Shown here one piece after another: positions 25,276-34,251 of a stretch of DNA of 64,000 nt. Below the pieces are notes generated by a model. The model saw only the letters and a program-made list of their open reading frames with translations, was not told the origin of the DNA and made no database searches. Each line of letters opens with the position of its first letter. Positions within the stretch are counted from its first letter, which is position 1. Where the stretch lies: the NCBI GenBank assembly GCA_036496425.1, contig DASXLG010000133.1, positions 1 to 64,000 on the forward strand. The letters run 5' to 3'. The DNA is from Terriglobia bacterium (GTDB lineage: Bacteria; Acidobacteriota; Terriglobia; 20CM-2-55-15). The position numbers and the translations under genes are program-made.

Positions 25276-26885
25276 AACGCCTTGCTGTAACGGCCGATGC
25301 CATCTCCGGCACCACGTCGAAGCTGAAGAAGATTGCTTTCCTGGCCGAATATCTCCGGGATCTGCCCGCCGATGATTTGCGGGCAGCCACGGTCTTCTTT
25401 GCAGGCCGTCCGTTTGCGCTGACCGAGGCCCGCACTTTAAACATCGGGTGGTCGGCCCTGATGAACGCCGTTCAGCAGATATCCGGCGCATCGGATGAGC
25501 AGATCCACGAGATCTATCTTGCGCGCGGGGATCTCGGGGAGATGGTGGAGGGGCTCCTGATGGGTCATCAAGCTGCCGGAGAGCTCTCGCCCTCCCAGGT
25601 TCAGTCAAAATTTGCCGCGCTGGCTACCATATCAGGCGCTTCGAACAAACTGCCGGTCCTGCTGGATCTTTTTCGCGCGCTCACTCCATCCGAAGCAAAA
25701 TACGTCATCAAAATCATTACCGGCGATCTTCGGATCGGCCTGAAGGAGAACACCGTGGAAGAGGCCATCGCGAAGGCTTTCGAGCGGCCGGTCGATGCGG
25801 TGCGGCGGGCGAATATGGCACTGGGCGACATCGGCGAAACGGCTGTGCTGGCGAAGAGCGGCGAGCTGGACCATATCGCGCTGAAGATCTTTCGGCCGGT
25901 GAAGTTCATGCTGGCGACGCCGGCCGAGAGCGAGGAGGAAATCTTCGCCAACTTTTCCACGCCCTTTTACGTGGAAGACAAATATGACGGCATCCGCGGC
26001 CAGCTTCACGCCGGCGGCGGCCAGTCGGCGCTCTATTCGCGTACGCTGGACGACATCAGCCGCCACTTTCCGGAAATTATTGAAGCCGGCCGGTTGATGA
26101 CCGGCTCTTTGATCGTGGATGGCGAGATCGTCGGTTTCAGAGAGGACCGCGTCCTCCCCTTCGCCTCGCTCCAGAAAAGGCTCGGGCGGAAGCGTCCATC
26201 CGCGGCACTGATCGAAGAAGTTCCCGTTGCCCTCATGATCTTCGACATTCTTTCATTTGGGGATAACAGTCTGATCGATGAGCCGCTGAGGGAGCGGAAG
26301 AAGGTGATCGAATCCATTGCGTGGCAGCCTCCGCTGAAAGTCGCGCCTTTTATGCTGCTCGACGGCCGGGTGGAACTTGAACCATTTTTTGCGCAGGCGG
26401 CCCTCCGGCGCAATGAAGGTTTGATGCTGAAGGACGCGGAGTCGGTCTATCTCCCCGGCAAGCGAGGCATGAGCTGGCTGAAGTGGAAGAAGGCATTAGC
26501 CACGCTGGACGTCGTCGTCACCGGCGTCGAATTCGGCCATGGCCGCCGCCACGATGTGCTTTCCGACTACACCTTCGCCGTGCAGGATGAGGGAAAGCTG
26601 CTGAATATCGGCAAAGCGTATTCGGGCCTCACCGACGTAGAGATCGCGGCGATGACCGAGTACTTCAAGGCGCACACGCTTCAGGACTTCGGCCGTTTCC
26701 GGACGGTGGAGCCGGCTGTCGTCATCGAGGTCGCGTTCAACGGAATGCAGCGAAGCAATCGCCATTCGAGCGGCTACGCCCTCCGCTTTCCCCGCATCGT
26801 CCGAATCCGGAGCGATAAAACCGTGGCGGACATCGATAATCTTGCCACCGTCGACAAGATCTACCGCAAACACATCGGCGAATAG
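25272..26885 (+). CDS. ATP-dependent DNA ligase
   Basis: 537 residues from ATG 25272. The N-terminal half is a DNA-binding helical domain (LNIGWSALMNAVQQISGASDEQIHEIY), followed by the nucleotidyltransferase core: motif I EDKYDGIRG with the AMP-accepting Lys237, motif III-like LIVDGEIVGFREDR, motif IV NEGLMLKD, motif V WLKWKK, then an OB domain. The layout is the archaeal/LigB type, not the Ku-linked LigD, and no repair nuclease or Ku gene is adjacent. Bacteria replicate with an NAD-dependent ligase, so this is probably a repair enzyme. Coupled to midA by ATGA. Confidence 0.92.
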   Translation: MKRLAVTADAISGTTSKLKKIAFLAEYLRDLPADDLRAATVFFAGRPFALTEARTLNIGWSALMNAVQQISGASDEQIHEIYLARGDLGEMVEGLLMGHQAAGELSPSQVQSKFAALATISGASNKLPVLLDLFRALTPSEAKYVIKIITGDLRIGLKENTVEEAIAKAFERPVDAVRRANMALGDIGETAVLAKSGELDHIALKIFRPVKFMLATPAESEEEIFANFSTPFYVEDKYDGIRGQLHAGGGQSALYSRTLDDISRHFPEIIEAGRLMTGSLIVDGEIVGFREDRVLPFASLQKRLGRKRPSAALIEEVPVALMIFDILSFGDNSLIDEPLRERKKVIESIAWQPPLKVAPFMLLDGRVELEPFFAQAALRRNEGLMLKDAESVYLPGKRGMSWLKWKKALATLDVVVTGVEFGHGRRHDVLSDYTFAVQDEGKLLNIGKAYSGLTDVEIAAMTEYFKAHTLQDFGRFRTVEPAVVIEVAFNGMQRSNRHSSGYALRFPRIVRIRSDKTVADIDNLATVDKIYRKHIGE

Positions 26886-26902
26886 TGGCCATCCGCAGAA
26901 GT

Positions 26903-28045
26903 CTAAGACGGATTCACGACTTCCAGAAGCCGGGGGCCGATCTGCAGCCAGTCCAGCCGCTTCAGAATCATTTCTCGTCCAGCCATGCCTAATTTCGTAC
27001 GAAGCTCTTCAGACGATACCAATTGCGCCAGAGCGTGGCGAAAATCGGCGGCCGAATTTGCAATCAGCATTTCGCGGCCGGAGGAAACCGGATAGCCGTA
27101 CGCCGCGATCGAGGTTGCCACGATGGGACAGGCCATACTGAACGCTTCAAGCAGTTTGACGCGCTGTCCGGTTCCGGAAAATAGCGGAGCCATGACAATG
27201 GTATTTGGCCTTTCGTACAAAGTCCGGAGGTCGGTAACGTATCCCGGACAATCCACGTTGGCAGTAGCTTTCAAATCCTCTGGAAGGTTGGCGCCCGACA
27301 GGACAAATCGGAGCTGCGGGAAGAAAGGCGCGATTTCCGTAACTAAAAAACGTGCTGCCTCGACGTTGGGAGTATGACGAAAGTTTCCGACAAACAGCAC
27401 CTTCAGGGGATGCGTTGGATCGCCTGCCAGTGGGCGGAACTCCTCCGGATTGATACCAATTGGAATCGCCCGGATGTCGACATCCGGGGAGTACGAGCGC
27501 AGATATACGGCGTCCTCCTCGGTCATCGTCACCACCCGGTCAAAGCGCCGCGTCGAGCTCACTTCATAGCGCAGCACTTGCATCCATCGATAAAACAGTT
27601 TCAATTTCAAGCTCGGATCAGATTCTTTCTGGAAGGCGGCCCAGGCATTATCCGATTGGGTTTCGATGATTGTGAGTACCGAGAAGACCCCGCGGCGTTT
27701 GTATTGGGCCATCTGCAGATACTCGCACTGAAGCACGTCCACCGGTTTCTCGCAAAAGGCCGCCTCGATGGCCTCGTGCATTGCCGGCGTATCGAATTCG
27801 CGAACGAGAAAAGGATCGAGCGACAGCCAATGGGGACGGAAATCCGCGATCCGCTGGACCGCGGTGATGGACTCGCAGACTCCCTCCAGACTCCGGAGAA
27901 GCTCGCGTTCACGCTCATTTTCGACAAAACTAATGACCCGAACGCCGTGTTGCTGTGCCAATATACGGATATTGTGGTACATCCGAACGCCTCCGCCGTG
28001 CATCTGCAGCACCGGCGGATAAGCCGTCAGCATCAGGATATTCAC
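26903..28045 (-). CDS. Glycosyltransferase, GT4 type
   Basis: 380 residues. GT-B fold: N-terminal MNILMLTAYPPVLQMHGGGVRMYHNIRIL, and a C-terminal nucleotide-sugar half with VLFVGNFRHTPNVEAARFL, VDCPGYVTDLRTLYERPNTIVMAPLFSGTGQRVKLLEAFSMACPIVATS, the GT4 donor-binding pattern. No membrane helix. Convergent with the ligase and divergent from gmd, with 29 bases between starts, so the pair may share a control region. Likely role: adding a sugar to an extracellular polysaccharide or lipid-linked glycan. Confidence 0.88.
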   Translation of the reverse strand: MNILMLTAYPPVLQMHGGGVRMYHNIRILAQQHGVRVISFVENERERELLRSLEGVCESITAVQRIADFRPHWLSLDPFLVREFDTPAMHEAIEAAFCEKPVDVLQCEYLQMAQYKRRGVFSVLTIIETQSDNAWAAFQKESDPSLKLKLFYRWMQVLRYEVSSTRRFDRVVTMTEEDAVYLRSYSPDVDIRAIPIGINPEEFRPLAGDPTHPLKVLFVGNFRHTPNVEAARFLVTEIAPFFPQLRFVLSGANLPEDLKATANVDCPGYVTDLRTLYERPNTIVMAPLFSGTGQRVKLLEAFSMACPIVATSIAAYGYPVSSGREMLIANSAADFRHALAQLVSSEELRTKLGMAGREMILKRLDWLQIGPRLLEVVNPS

Positions 28046-28074
28046 TTGTCGATCTTAGCAGCTGTCTTAAACAC

Positions 28075-29085
28075 ATGAGCAGGAAAGCGCTGATTACCGG
28101 AATAACCGGTCAGGATGGAAGCTACCTGGCGGAATTCCTTTTAGAAAAAGGATACGAGGTGCACGGCATCGTCAGGCGGGTTGCCATCGAAGACCCGGAC
28201 CACCGCTTGCTGCGCATTCGTCACATCCTCGATCGCATCAATCTGCATGCCGCTTCGCTGGAGAGTTATCCCAGCTTGTACTCGGTGATGACCAAGGTGA
28301 AGCCCGACGAGGTCTACCATCTCGCGGCCCAGAGCTTTGTCAGCTATTCATTTGAAGACGAGTTCTCGACCCTGGGAGTCAACATCAGCGGCACGCACTA
28401 TGTATTGGCCGCCGTTCGCGACCTCGTACCGCAAGCGCGATTATATTTTGCGGCTACCAGCGAGATGTTCGGCAACACGGAAACGTATCCACAAAACGAG
28501 AACACCCCTTTTCGGCCGCGCTCCGCTTACGGTATTTCGAAATTGGCGGGATATCATTTGTGCAGAAACTACCGTGAGGCGTATGGGCTCCACATTTCGA
28601 GCGGCATACTCTACAACCATGAATCGCCGAGACGGGGCTTTGAGTTTGTCACCCGAAAAATTACCTCCCAGGCGGCCAAGATCAAGCTGGGGCTGGAAAA
28701 GACCATCCGGCTTGGCAACCTCGATGCGAAGCGTGATTGGGGCCATGCCCGCGAATATGTGAAGGTCATGTGGCTGATGCTGCAGCAGGACAAACCGGAC
28801 GACTATGTGATTGCCACGGAAAAAACGCACTCCGTAAGGGAGTTCCTCGAGGCCACTTTCAAAATCCTGGGTTTAGATCCGTACAAGCATCTGGTAATCG
28901 ATCCGGATCTGCTGCGGCCGGCGGAAATCCATATCCTGGTCGGGAACAGCACAAAAGCCAGAATCAATTTAGGTTGGACTTACGATTTGGCGCTCCCGGA
29001 TCTGATCGAGGAGATGGTAACGTCTGATCTTTCTTACTACACGTCATCGGCCCACTCCGGCAGTGAGCCTGCCAAGAAGACCTAA
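28075..29085 (+). CDS. gmd: GDP-mannose 4,6-dehydratase
   Basis: 336 residues from ATG 28075. Extended SDR with the NAD(P) site ALITGITGQDGSYLAEFLLEKGYEVHGIVRR, HLAAQSFVSYSFEDE, the catalytic Thr/Tyr/Lys region (AATSEMFGNTE and RSAYGISKLAGYHL, YxxxK) and ILYNHESPRRGFEFVTRKIT. Makes GDP-4-keto-6-deoxymannose, precursor of fucose, rhamnose and perosamine. No epimerase or reductase is adjacent, so the final sugar is unknown. The loop after IVRR (VAIEDPDHRLLRI) is unlike the common RSSSFNT form, so a related nucleotide-sugar dehydratase is possible. Confidence 0.88.
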   Translation: MSRKALITGITGQDGSYLAEFLLEKGYEVHGIVRRVAIEDPDHRLLRIRHILDRINLHAASLESYPSLYSVMTKVKPDEVYHLAAQSFVSYSFEDEFSTLGVNISGTHYVLAAVRDLVPQARLYFAATSEMFGNTETYPQNENTPFRPRSAYGISKLAGYHLCRNYREAYGLHISSGILYNHESPRRGFEFVTRKITSQAAKIKLGLEKTIRLGNLDAKRDWGHAREYVKVMWLMLQQDKPDDYVIATEKTHSVREFLEATFKILGLDPYKHLVIDPDLLRPAEIHILVGNSTKARINLGWTYDLALPDLIEEMVTSDLSYYTSSAHSGSEPAKKT

Positions 29086-29087
29086 TG

Positions 29088-29167
29088 TAAATTGCATCAT
29101 TTCGACGTTGCTTCATTTCTTCAAGTTGAAGCAATGAAGCAACGTTGAAATGATTCAATGATCCAAT
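29088..29167. repeat. Inverted repeat, family A copy 2, between convergent genes
   Basis: Arms AATTGCATCATTTCGACGTT and AACGTTGAAATGATTCAATG pair around a short centre (TTCAAGTTGAA). It lies three bases after the gmd stop and five before the stop of the minus-strand glycosyltransferase, so it is placed as a shared terminator. Confidence 0.85.
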
Positions 29168-29171
29168 GTTC

Positions 29172-31238
29172 TTAAAGTCGGTAAAGCACGGTTCGGTTAT
29201 CGCTGAACTCGACTGTCGCAAATCGAGAGAGGAACTCGGGTTGCAGATACGGAGACTCACCGGAGGGATTCTGCAGGGCCTCTTTTGTTGCCAGGATGTA
29301 ACTGAAGCCGTAGTCTCTCAGATTCGCCAGCAACGCCTCATTGGGGGGCGCGCCTGCAACTTCCCGCAACCTGGTATGAAGCGTCGACTCTTCTAACGTT
29401 TCAAGCGGGGCGTTCAAATAGAACCGGACTTGCTCCACACCGGCGCCAATGACGCGATCCTGCGGCTTCGCCATCGCGTTCAGATGCTGTGCCGCCGTGT
29501 AGCCGGCTAATGCGCGATCCAGGAAATGCTCTCGCGTTTCAAGCCCCAGGGCCACGCGCAAAGGATACCGTTCCGGAATATTCCAGAACTGAACCGGTGT
29601 GGCGGGGAACTGCATCAGCAGCCCAAGACCGAGGCAAGCCAGGCGCGCTTTTCCGGCAAGGCCCCGCGCTCCGATATGAAACACTGTCGCGGCGCCCAGG
29701 ATGCACACGATTGGGAGGATGTGCGTGAAATAGCGGCAGTACTGGAACGTGAAGCTCCAGATCACAAGGTAAAATGCAGCCGCGGCGGCCAGAACGCCCA
29801 CGATCCGGCGTTCCCGGGATAAAAGCACGATGCTGAACGGAAGCGCAATCAGCAGCGCGATACCCGCACCGCCTCGAGGGGACGCCTCGCCGAACAGATC
29901 GGTGTTGAAGATAAAACGGAAGGGCAGCCGGATCAACGATCCCGGCGACGTTCCGGTCCCAAAAGAGCTGGAGTTCATAATATGGTTTGCCTGTTCCCAC
30001 ATGCTGCTCTTGAAAAGGCCATTCAGCATCGGCAGCACGGGATTTCCGGTCCAGTAATACGTCACCGCGTACCACGGCGCCGCCACCGCGGCTATCAGCG
30101 CTAGAAAAACTGCGGCGCGCCAGACAGAGATGCGGCGGATATTCCAGCAGACCACAACGATGAGAACCGGGAGCCCGAATGCCCCGTTGATTTTTGCGGC
30201 GGCCGCCATTCCAGCGAGTACTCCGGCGATGTACATCCAACCAGTCGACGCGGGGTGCTTGTACCATTTCACGAATGCGAGTATCGCGGCCGTCAGGAAC
30301 ATCGCAACGATGTGGTCCGTGTATGCCGTCCCCGAGAGCCAGCTGACGATCGGCGTCGTGTAGAAGTAGGCCGCCGCCCAACAGCCGACCCGGACATCGA
30401 AAGCCTCCTTTCCAAGCGAGTACGCGCAGCATCCGGCAACCAGACTCAGTCCAAACGAAAGCAGTTTTGCGGCGGCCTGTCCGTCCAGGGCTATCCCGAA
30501 CGCGAACACCATTTCGACGAGATGCGCGAAATACGAATGGAAAAAGTAGGGCTGATCGATGAATCCGCCGGCGGCCAGATCAATCTTCGGGACCGCCAGA
30601 TGGTAGTTGGCCGCATCGAAATGGATTTCAGGCGCCACAGCCCAGACGAAGCTTAGAACGACGGCCGGCAAAGCCGCCAGAAGGGGGAATATTAGTTCGA
30701 ACGAGGGTTTGCGGAATTCAATGGTTCGCGATCGGAGACCGGCAATGGTTCGCCACTGCAGTACGGTCAGGCCGGGAACCAGTATCCAGACAGAGACCGG
30801 CGTCAACAAATGGAGGCACGCCAGGATAAACCCGCAACCCGCCGGAACCGCCAAGCCAAGCGGGACAGCGAGCGCGATGGACTCGATCCCATCCTCGGGC
30901 TCGGCGCCAGCCAGTCGCAGCAACCATTTGCCCCATATGTACGCTACGAATAGAAACCAGAGGGCAAGGAGCGCCGCAACCCCGGCGCCGCTCAAAACGG
31001 CGATGGCGATCATTGCAACAATCGCCAGTTTCACCAGAATCCGCGCGGAGCCGGGCCAGAAAAGCAAACATGCCGCGATGATCGAAACTGCGGCCAGCCA
31101 GCCCGCCAGCCACAGCGTATCCTCTCCGGGATTGAATGGATGCGCAACGCTCCTCAGGACGGTTTCGGCATAGCGCAGGGTAATCACGGCCAGCCAGACC
31201 GTGAAAACCGCCTCAATTGCCCGTTTCACGATGTTCAA
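29172..31238 (-). CDS. Polytopic GT-C-type glycosyltransferase (PMT/GT39-like)
   Basis: 688 residues with a dozen or so hydrophobic segments through about residue 545 and a soluble C-terminal tail (about 560-688). The first long loop contains APEIHFDAANYHLAVPKI, an acidic motif placed like the catalytic Asp of lipid-linked sugar transferases. It probably moves a sugar from a polyprenyl carrier to a glycan or protein on the outer side of the inner membrane. Start is TTG 31238, which overlaps the PIN gene stop (TTGA); no good ribosome site is seen. Confidence 0.72.
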   Translation of the reverse strand: MNIVKRAIEAVFTVWLAVITLRYAETVLRSVAHPFNPGEDTLWLAGWLAAVSIIAACLLFWPGSARILVKLAIVAMIAIAVLSGAGVAALLALWFLFVAYIWGKWLLRLAGAEPEDGIESIALAVPLGLAVPAGCGFILACLHLLTPVSVWILVPGLTVLQWRTIAGLRSRTIEFRKPSFELIFPLLAALPAVVLSFVWAVAPEIHFDAANYHLAVPKIDLAAGGFIDQPYFFHSYFAHLVEMVFAFGIALDGQAAAKLLSFGLSLVAGCCAYSLGKEAFDVRVGCWAAAYFYTTPIVSWLSGTAYTDHIVAMFLTAAILAFVKWYKHPASTGWMYIAGVLAGMAAAAKINGAFGLPVLIVVVCWNIRRISVWRAAVFLALIAAVAAPWYAVTYYWTGNPVLPMLNGLFKSSMWEQANHIMNSSSFGTGTSPGSLIRLPFRFIFNTDLFGEASPRGGAGIALLIALPFSIVLLSRERRIVGVLAAAAAFYLVIWSFTFQYCRYFTHILPIVCILGAATVFHIGARGLAGKARLACLGLGLLMQFPATPVQFWNIPERYPLRVALGLETREHFLDRALAGYTAAQHLNAMAKPQDRVIGAGVEQVRFYLNAPLETLEESTLHTRLREVAGAPPNEALLANLRDYGFSYILATKEALQNPSGESPYLQPEFLSRFATVEFSDNRTVLYRL

Positions 31239-31642
31239 TCGGATGGAGGATGGAGTAGTGGTATGACATCCTTTCGGTTCTTTCGATAGATTCGGAAATC
31301 AGCCGCGTCGATGGTAATTACCCGATGCCGGGGATGAAGTTCACTCAGCCGGATGATACACAGATCCGCCAGATCCGGTGAGCGGTCTGCAAACCGTTTG
31401 GCAAGCTCTGTCAACCGGTCCAAGTGTTCGGCGACATTAAAGGAAGGGAGCAGGAGACCGTCCTCAATGAGTTTCAGGACGATGGCGGAGTTTTGCACGT
31501 GAAACGCAGCCTCAGCAAGAACTGCATCGCATGTCAACAGGGGCTCGGAGACCTGGGCAGCCAAACCGGCTGCCCAATCATGGTGCGCATCACGCCGGTT
31601 CAAAAAGGCAACGATGAAACCGGTATCTGCGATCGCTTTCAC
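31235..31642 (-). CDS. PIN-domain toxin (VapC-like)
   Basis: 135 residues. PIN acidic residues are visible: Asp6 (IADTGFIVAFL), Glu in VLAEAAF, Asp in PDLADLCIIRL and Asp in VITIDAADF. These bind Mg2+ or Mn2+ for RNA cleavage, often of tRNA. It is coupled to the upstream antitoxin by an ATGA overlap. Unusually the downstream glycosyltransferase start also overlaps its stop, so all three may be on one message. Confidence 0.85.
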   Translation of the reverse strand: MKAIADTGFIVAFLNRRDAHHDWAAGLAAQVSEPLLTCDAVLAEAAFHVQNSAIVLKLIEDGLLLPSFNVAEHLDRLTELAKRFADRSPDLADLCIIRLSELHPRHRVITIDAADFRIYRKNRKDVIPLLHPPSD

Positions 31643-31848
31643 TTGCGGGAGAATCCCTTTCTTCGGGAAAGATCGCGCGGTCCATCGATAGCTCCTGCCA
31701 GACGCATAAACGGCTTATCTGCTGCCGACTTGGCCTTTTCGAGCTGTTGCCGGACAATCCGGCCTTGAGGGATCCCGCTCTTCCGCGCGGTCGTCTCAAG
31801 CCATTCCGCGAGTTCCGGTGTGAGACGAACGGTTATTGTATGACTCAT
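31639..31848 (-). CDS. Ribbon-helix-helix antitoxin
   Basis: 69 residues. The N-terminal SHTITVRLTPELAEWLETTARKSGIPQGRIVRQQLEKAK is a ribbon-helix-helix DNA-binding domain; the C-terminal 25 residues (ADKPFMRLAGAIDGPRDLSRRKGFSRK) are the flexible toxin-binding tail. Expected to repress its own promoter upstream of 31848 and neutralise the PIN toxin. Confidence 0.85.
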   Translation of the reverse strand: MSHTITVRLTPELAEWLETTARKSGIPQGRIVRQQLEKAKSAADKPFMRLAGAIDGPRDLSRRKGFSRK

Positions 31849-31987
31849 ATAGCGAAAATGTATTACATCCGCTCCGGGATTTCAATTGGCTGGGGGCGCC
31901 CAACTGAATTCCCAGCGCAGCCAACTCGCTCAGATGGTCTTCCCCGCCCGTCAAGCTTGCAAGGCGGGATGTAAACGTGAATGGCCC

Positions 31988-33073
31988 TTACTTCCCGCTC
32001 GCCTTTGTGACGTCCCTTGCGGCGCTCGACATGCCGTCTTCATAGCTGCTCCATCCGGAGTTCATGCCGTAGGGAGCGCGTTCCAGCACGGCTTCAACCT
32101 GATGAATCCTGCTCTTCTCGATCTTAAACATTTCGCCAAGCTGCCACGTCCAGGGGTCGGTTGGTCCGCCTGTCACGCTGCGTCCGTCCGGTGTTTTGAA
32201 AGTACGATCCGAACCCAGGGCATGGTCGAAGAAGCCGAAACTGAAGACAAGGCCCCTTTCACGGTCCACGGCAACAAAGCGGCGGTCCCGGATGCGCCAT
32301 ACAAAATGGATCAGCCCCGATTCGAACTGTTCCTTGCAGCCCCACGCGGAGGAATATGAGTTTGAGGTCTTGGGATCCGGCCGCGGCTGACCGCCTCGCA
32401 TCGGAACGTTTGTCGTCAGCGATCCGTTTTCGATGCGATTGCAATCGTCAGTGAATGGATAAACGCCTTTCCCGTCGTTCTTTTCCATTCCTGAGAAGTA
32501 CATATTCGCTGCTTTGATCAGGTCTTCACGAGACATCCGTTCGGCAGCTGGAATCGTTTGGGTGAACAACGGACTCGGCGTCCTCAGGCGTTCCATATTC
32601 ACCGCGGCGCCGGTTGGCGCGGCCGGTGGTGCACCTCGCGCTCCGGTTGGCGCGGTGCTGCGCACCATGAGAGTTTCGATCTCGGTAATTTGTCGGTTTT
32701 CGATTTTCAACCGAAGTGCCAAAGCCGTCGGCGTCCCCTCCGGCCCCCGCGCTTCCTCGCTCACCGTTCCGATAAACGCCACCTGTCCGGCTTCGGGATC
32801 GGCGACAACGATCCGGTATCTTCCTTTGCCGATGACGGTCTTCCACTGCGCATCGCCAACTTCCAAACGCACCCCATTCTCCGTGAACTTGACGTTACGC
32901 GAGAGGGGCAGCCGTTTCGGACTGTGCGCGATCAGTGCGTCCAGATAGCGCTCGACGAAATTTTCCAGGCACGCTCGATCGCAAGGTCCGGAACCGTTTT
33001 GTCCCTGGATTTCCCTGCCGGATGCGGCGATCAGCGCGAACACGATGGTGAATACGACAGAGCATTTGCGCAT
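31988..33073 (-). CDS. Secreted protein of unknown function
   Basis: 361 residues with a signal peptide (MRKCSVVFTIVFALIAASGREIQG). After CDRACLENFVERYLDALIAHSPKRLPLS the middle resembles SnoaL/NTF2-like secreted domains common in Acidobacteriota, with two Cys further on (DDCNRIENGS, WGCKEQFESG) that may form a disulfide. A Pro/Ala-rich linker near 150-165 suggests two domains. It stands alone; a weak hairpin (about 31943-31968) follows the stop. Confidence 0.65.
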   Translation of the reverse strand: MRKCSVVFTIVFALIAASGREIQGQNGSGPCDRACLENFVERYLDALIAHSPKRLPLSRNVKFTENGVRLEVGDAQWKTVIGKGRYRIVVADPEAGQVAFIGTVSEEARGPEGTPTALALRLKIENRQITEIETLMVRSTAPTGARGAPPAAPTGAAVNMERLRTPSPLFTQTIPAAERMSREDLIKAANMYFSGMEKNDGKGVYPFTDDCNRIENGSLTTNVPMRGGQPRPDPKTSNSYSSAWGCKEQFESGLIHFVWRIRDRRFVAVDRERGLVFSFGFFDHALGSDRTFKTPDGRSVTGGPTDPWTWQLGEMFKIEKSRIHQVEAVLERAPYGMNSGWSSYEDGMSSAARDVTKASGK

Positions 33074-33171
33074 AAGCTTAACCTCCTTTTTTGCACACGA
33101 TTCAGCCGGGAGTACTTTACTCCGAATTCGTGCTTGGTTTAGATACGGTATACTTCGGCGGAGGCTGAAAA

Positions 33172-34251
33172 ATGCGGACGGTCACTCGAATATGCTTCTG
33201 GATCGTGACGGGTTTGCCGGTGACGGGGATGTCCTTGATGGCGCAAACAATCCCGCCCTCAATCCAGGCACGGGACATTTTGAACCAGGGTGTGGCTGCT
33301 TTCCGGAATACCCATTACGAGTCCGCTATCGAGCTTTTCAAGCAGGCGGTGCAGATCGACTCGGATTTCACGACCGCGGAACTGTATCTGGCCACCGCCT
33401 ACGCGCAACTGTTCGTTCCCTCACAACAAACTCGGGAAAACCTGGCTTTGGCGGACAACGCCATTGAGTCGTTTAAGCGGGTTCTGAAACAAGATCCGGA
33501 CAATACGCCAGCCCTGCTGGGACTGGGCAGCATCTATCAAACCGCGAATCGGTATCAGGAGGCCCGCGATACGTTCTTATTCGTTTCGAAGTCGAACCCT
33601 CAAAACCCGATCCCGTTCTATAAGATCGGCGCAATCGACTGGGAACTGGTGTTTGACAGAAACAGGCCGCTGCCACTCGGGGAACAATCCCTGCTCATCG
33701 ACGAAGGATTAAATAACCTGGATTCGGCACTCGCACTCGATCCTCAGAACGAGGATGCCATGATGTACGAAAACATATTGCTGCGAGAGAAGGCCAGGCG
33801 GGCTGTTGATCCTCAGGAAGAGACCCGTCTTACCAGACTCGCCGACGAGTGGTTCAATCGTGCCCTGGAAATCCGCAAAAACAACACGCCCACAAGAGGC
33901 GGCTTCCCGCCGCTGCCCCCACCGCTCCCGCCTCCCCCACCGCAATCAACGCCGAGCGGGTCCGATGTTCGCGTCGCCTCGACTCTTAGAGCGCCGACCC
34001 TGATCCGCAAAGTGCCTCCGGTTTACCCTCAGCTTGCCAGGGACAACCATATTGAAGGTGTTGTTGTTCTGGAAGCAACGATCAATAAGGATGGAATCGT
34101 GGAGAATCTCAATGTCGTCAACGGACATCCTCTATTGATCCCGGCGGCGATTGAAGCCGTCAAGCAGTGGGTCTATAAGCCCGTTTTGCTCAACGGCGAG
34201 CCGGTCGGTACTGTGACCACGGTTACAGTGAACTTCGCTTTATCCCAGTAA
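33172..34251 (+). CDS. TPR protein with C-terminal TonB domain
   Basis: 359 residues. Signal peptide (to about MSLMAQT), TPR-like helical repeats (about 30-210: IQARDILNQGVAAFRNTHYESAIELFKQAVQID...), a Pro-rich linker (PPLPPPLPPPPPQSTPSG, about 243-262) and a TonB C-terminal domain (LIRKVPPVYPQLARDNHIEGVVVLEATINKDG...VKQWVYKPVLLNGEPV). It has a cleavable-looking signal rather than an N-terminal anchor, so it may be a periplasmic TonB-domain protein and not a true energy transducer. Acidobacteriota carry many of these. Confidence 0.82.
   Translation: MRTVTRICFWIVTGLPVTGMSLMAQTIPPSIQARDILNQGVAAFRNTHYESAIELFKQAVQIDSDFTTAELYLATAYAQLFVPSQQTRENLALADNAIESFKRVLKQDPDNTPALLGLGSIYQTANRYQEARDTFLFVSKSNPQNPIPFYKIGAIDWELVFDRNRPLPLGEQSLLIDEGLNNLDSALALDPQNEDAMMYENILLREKARRAVDPQEETRLTRLADEWFNRALEIRKNNTPTRGGFPPLPPPLPPPPPQSTPSGSDVRVASTLRAPTLIRKVPPVYPQLARDNHIEGVVVLEATINKDGIVENLNVVNGHPLLIPAAIEAVKQWVYKPVLLNGEPVGTVTTVTVNFALSQ

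Noticed and set aside
29539-30432. 297-codon minus-strand frame within the polytopic transferase
   Set aside because: It lacks hydrophobic segments, whereas the overlapping 688-residue frame has a consistent membrane-protein pattern.
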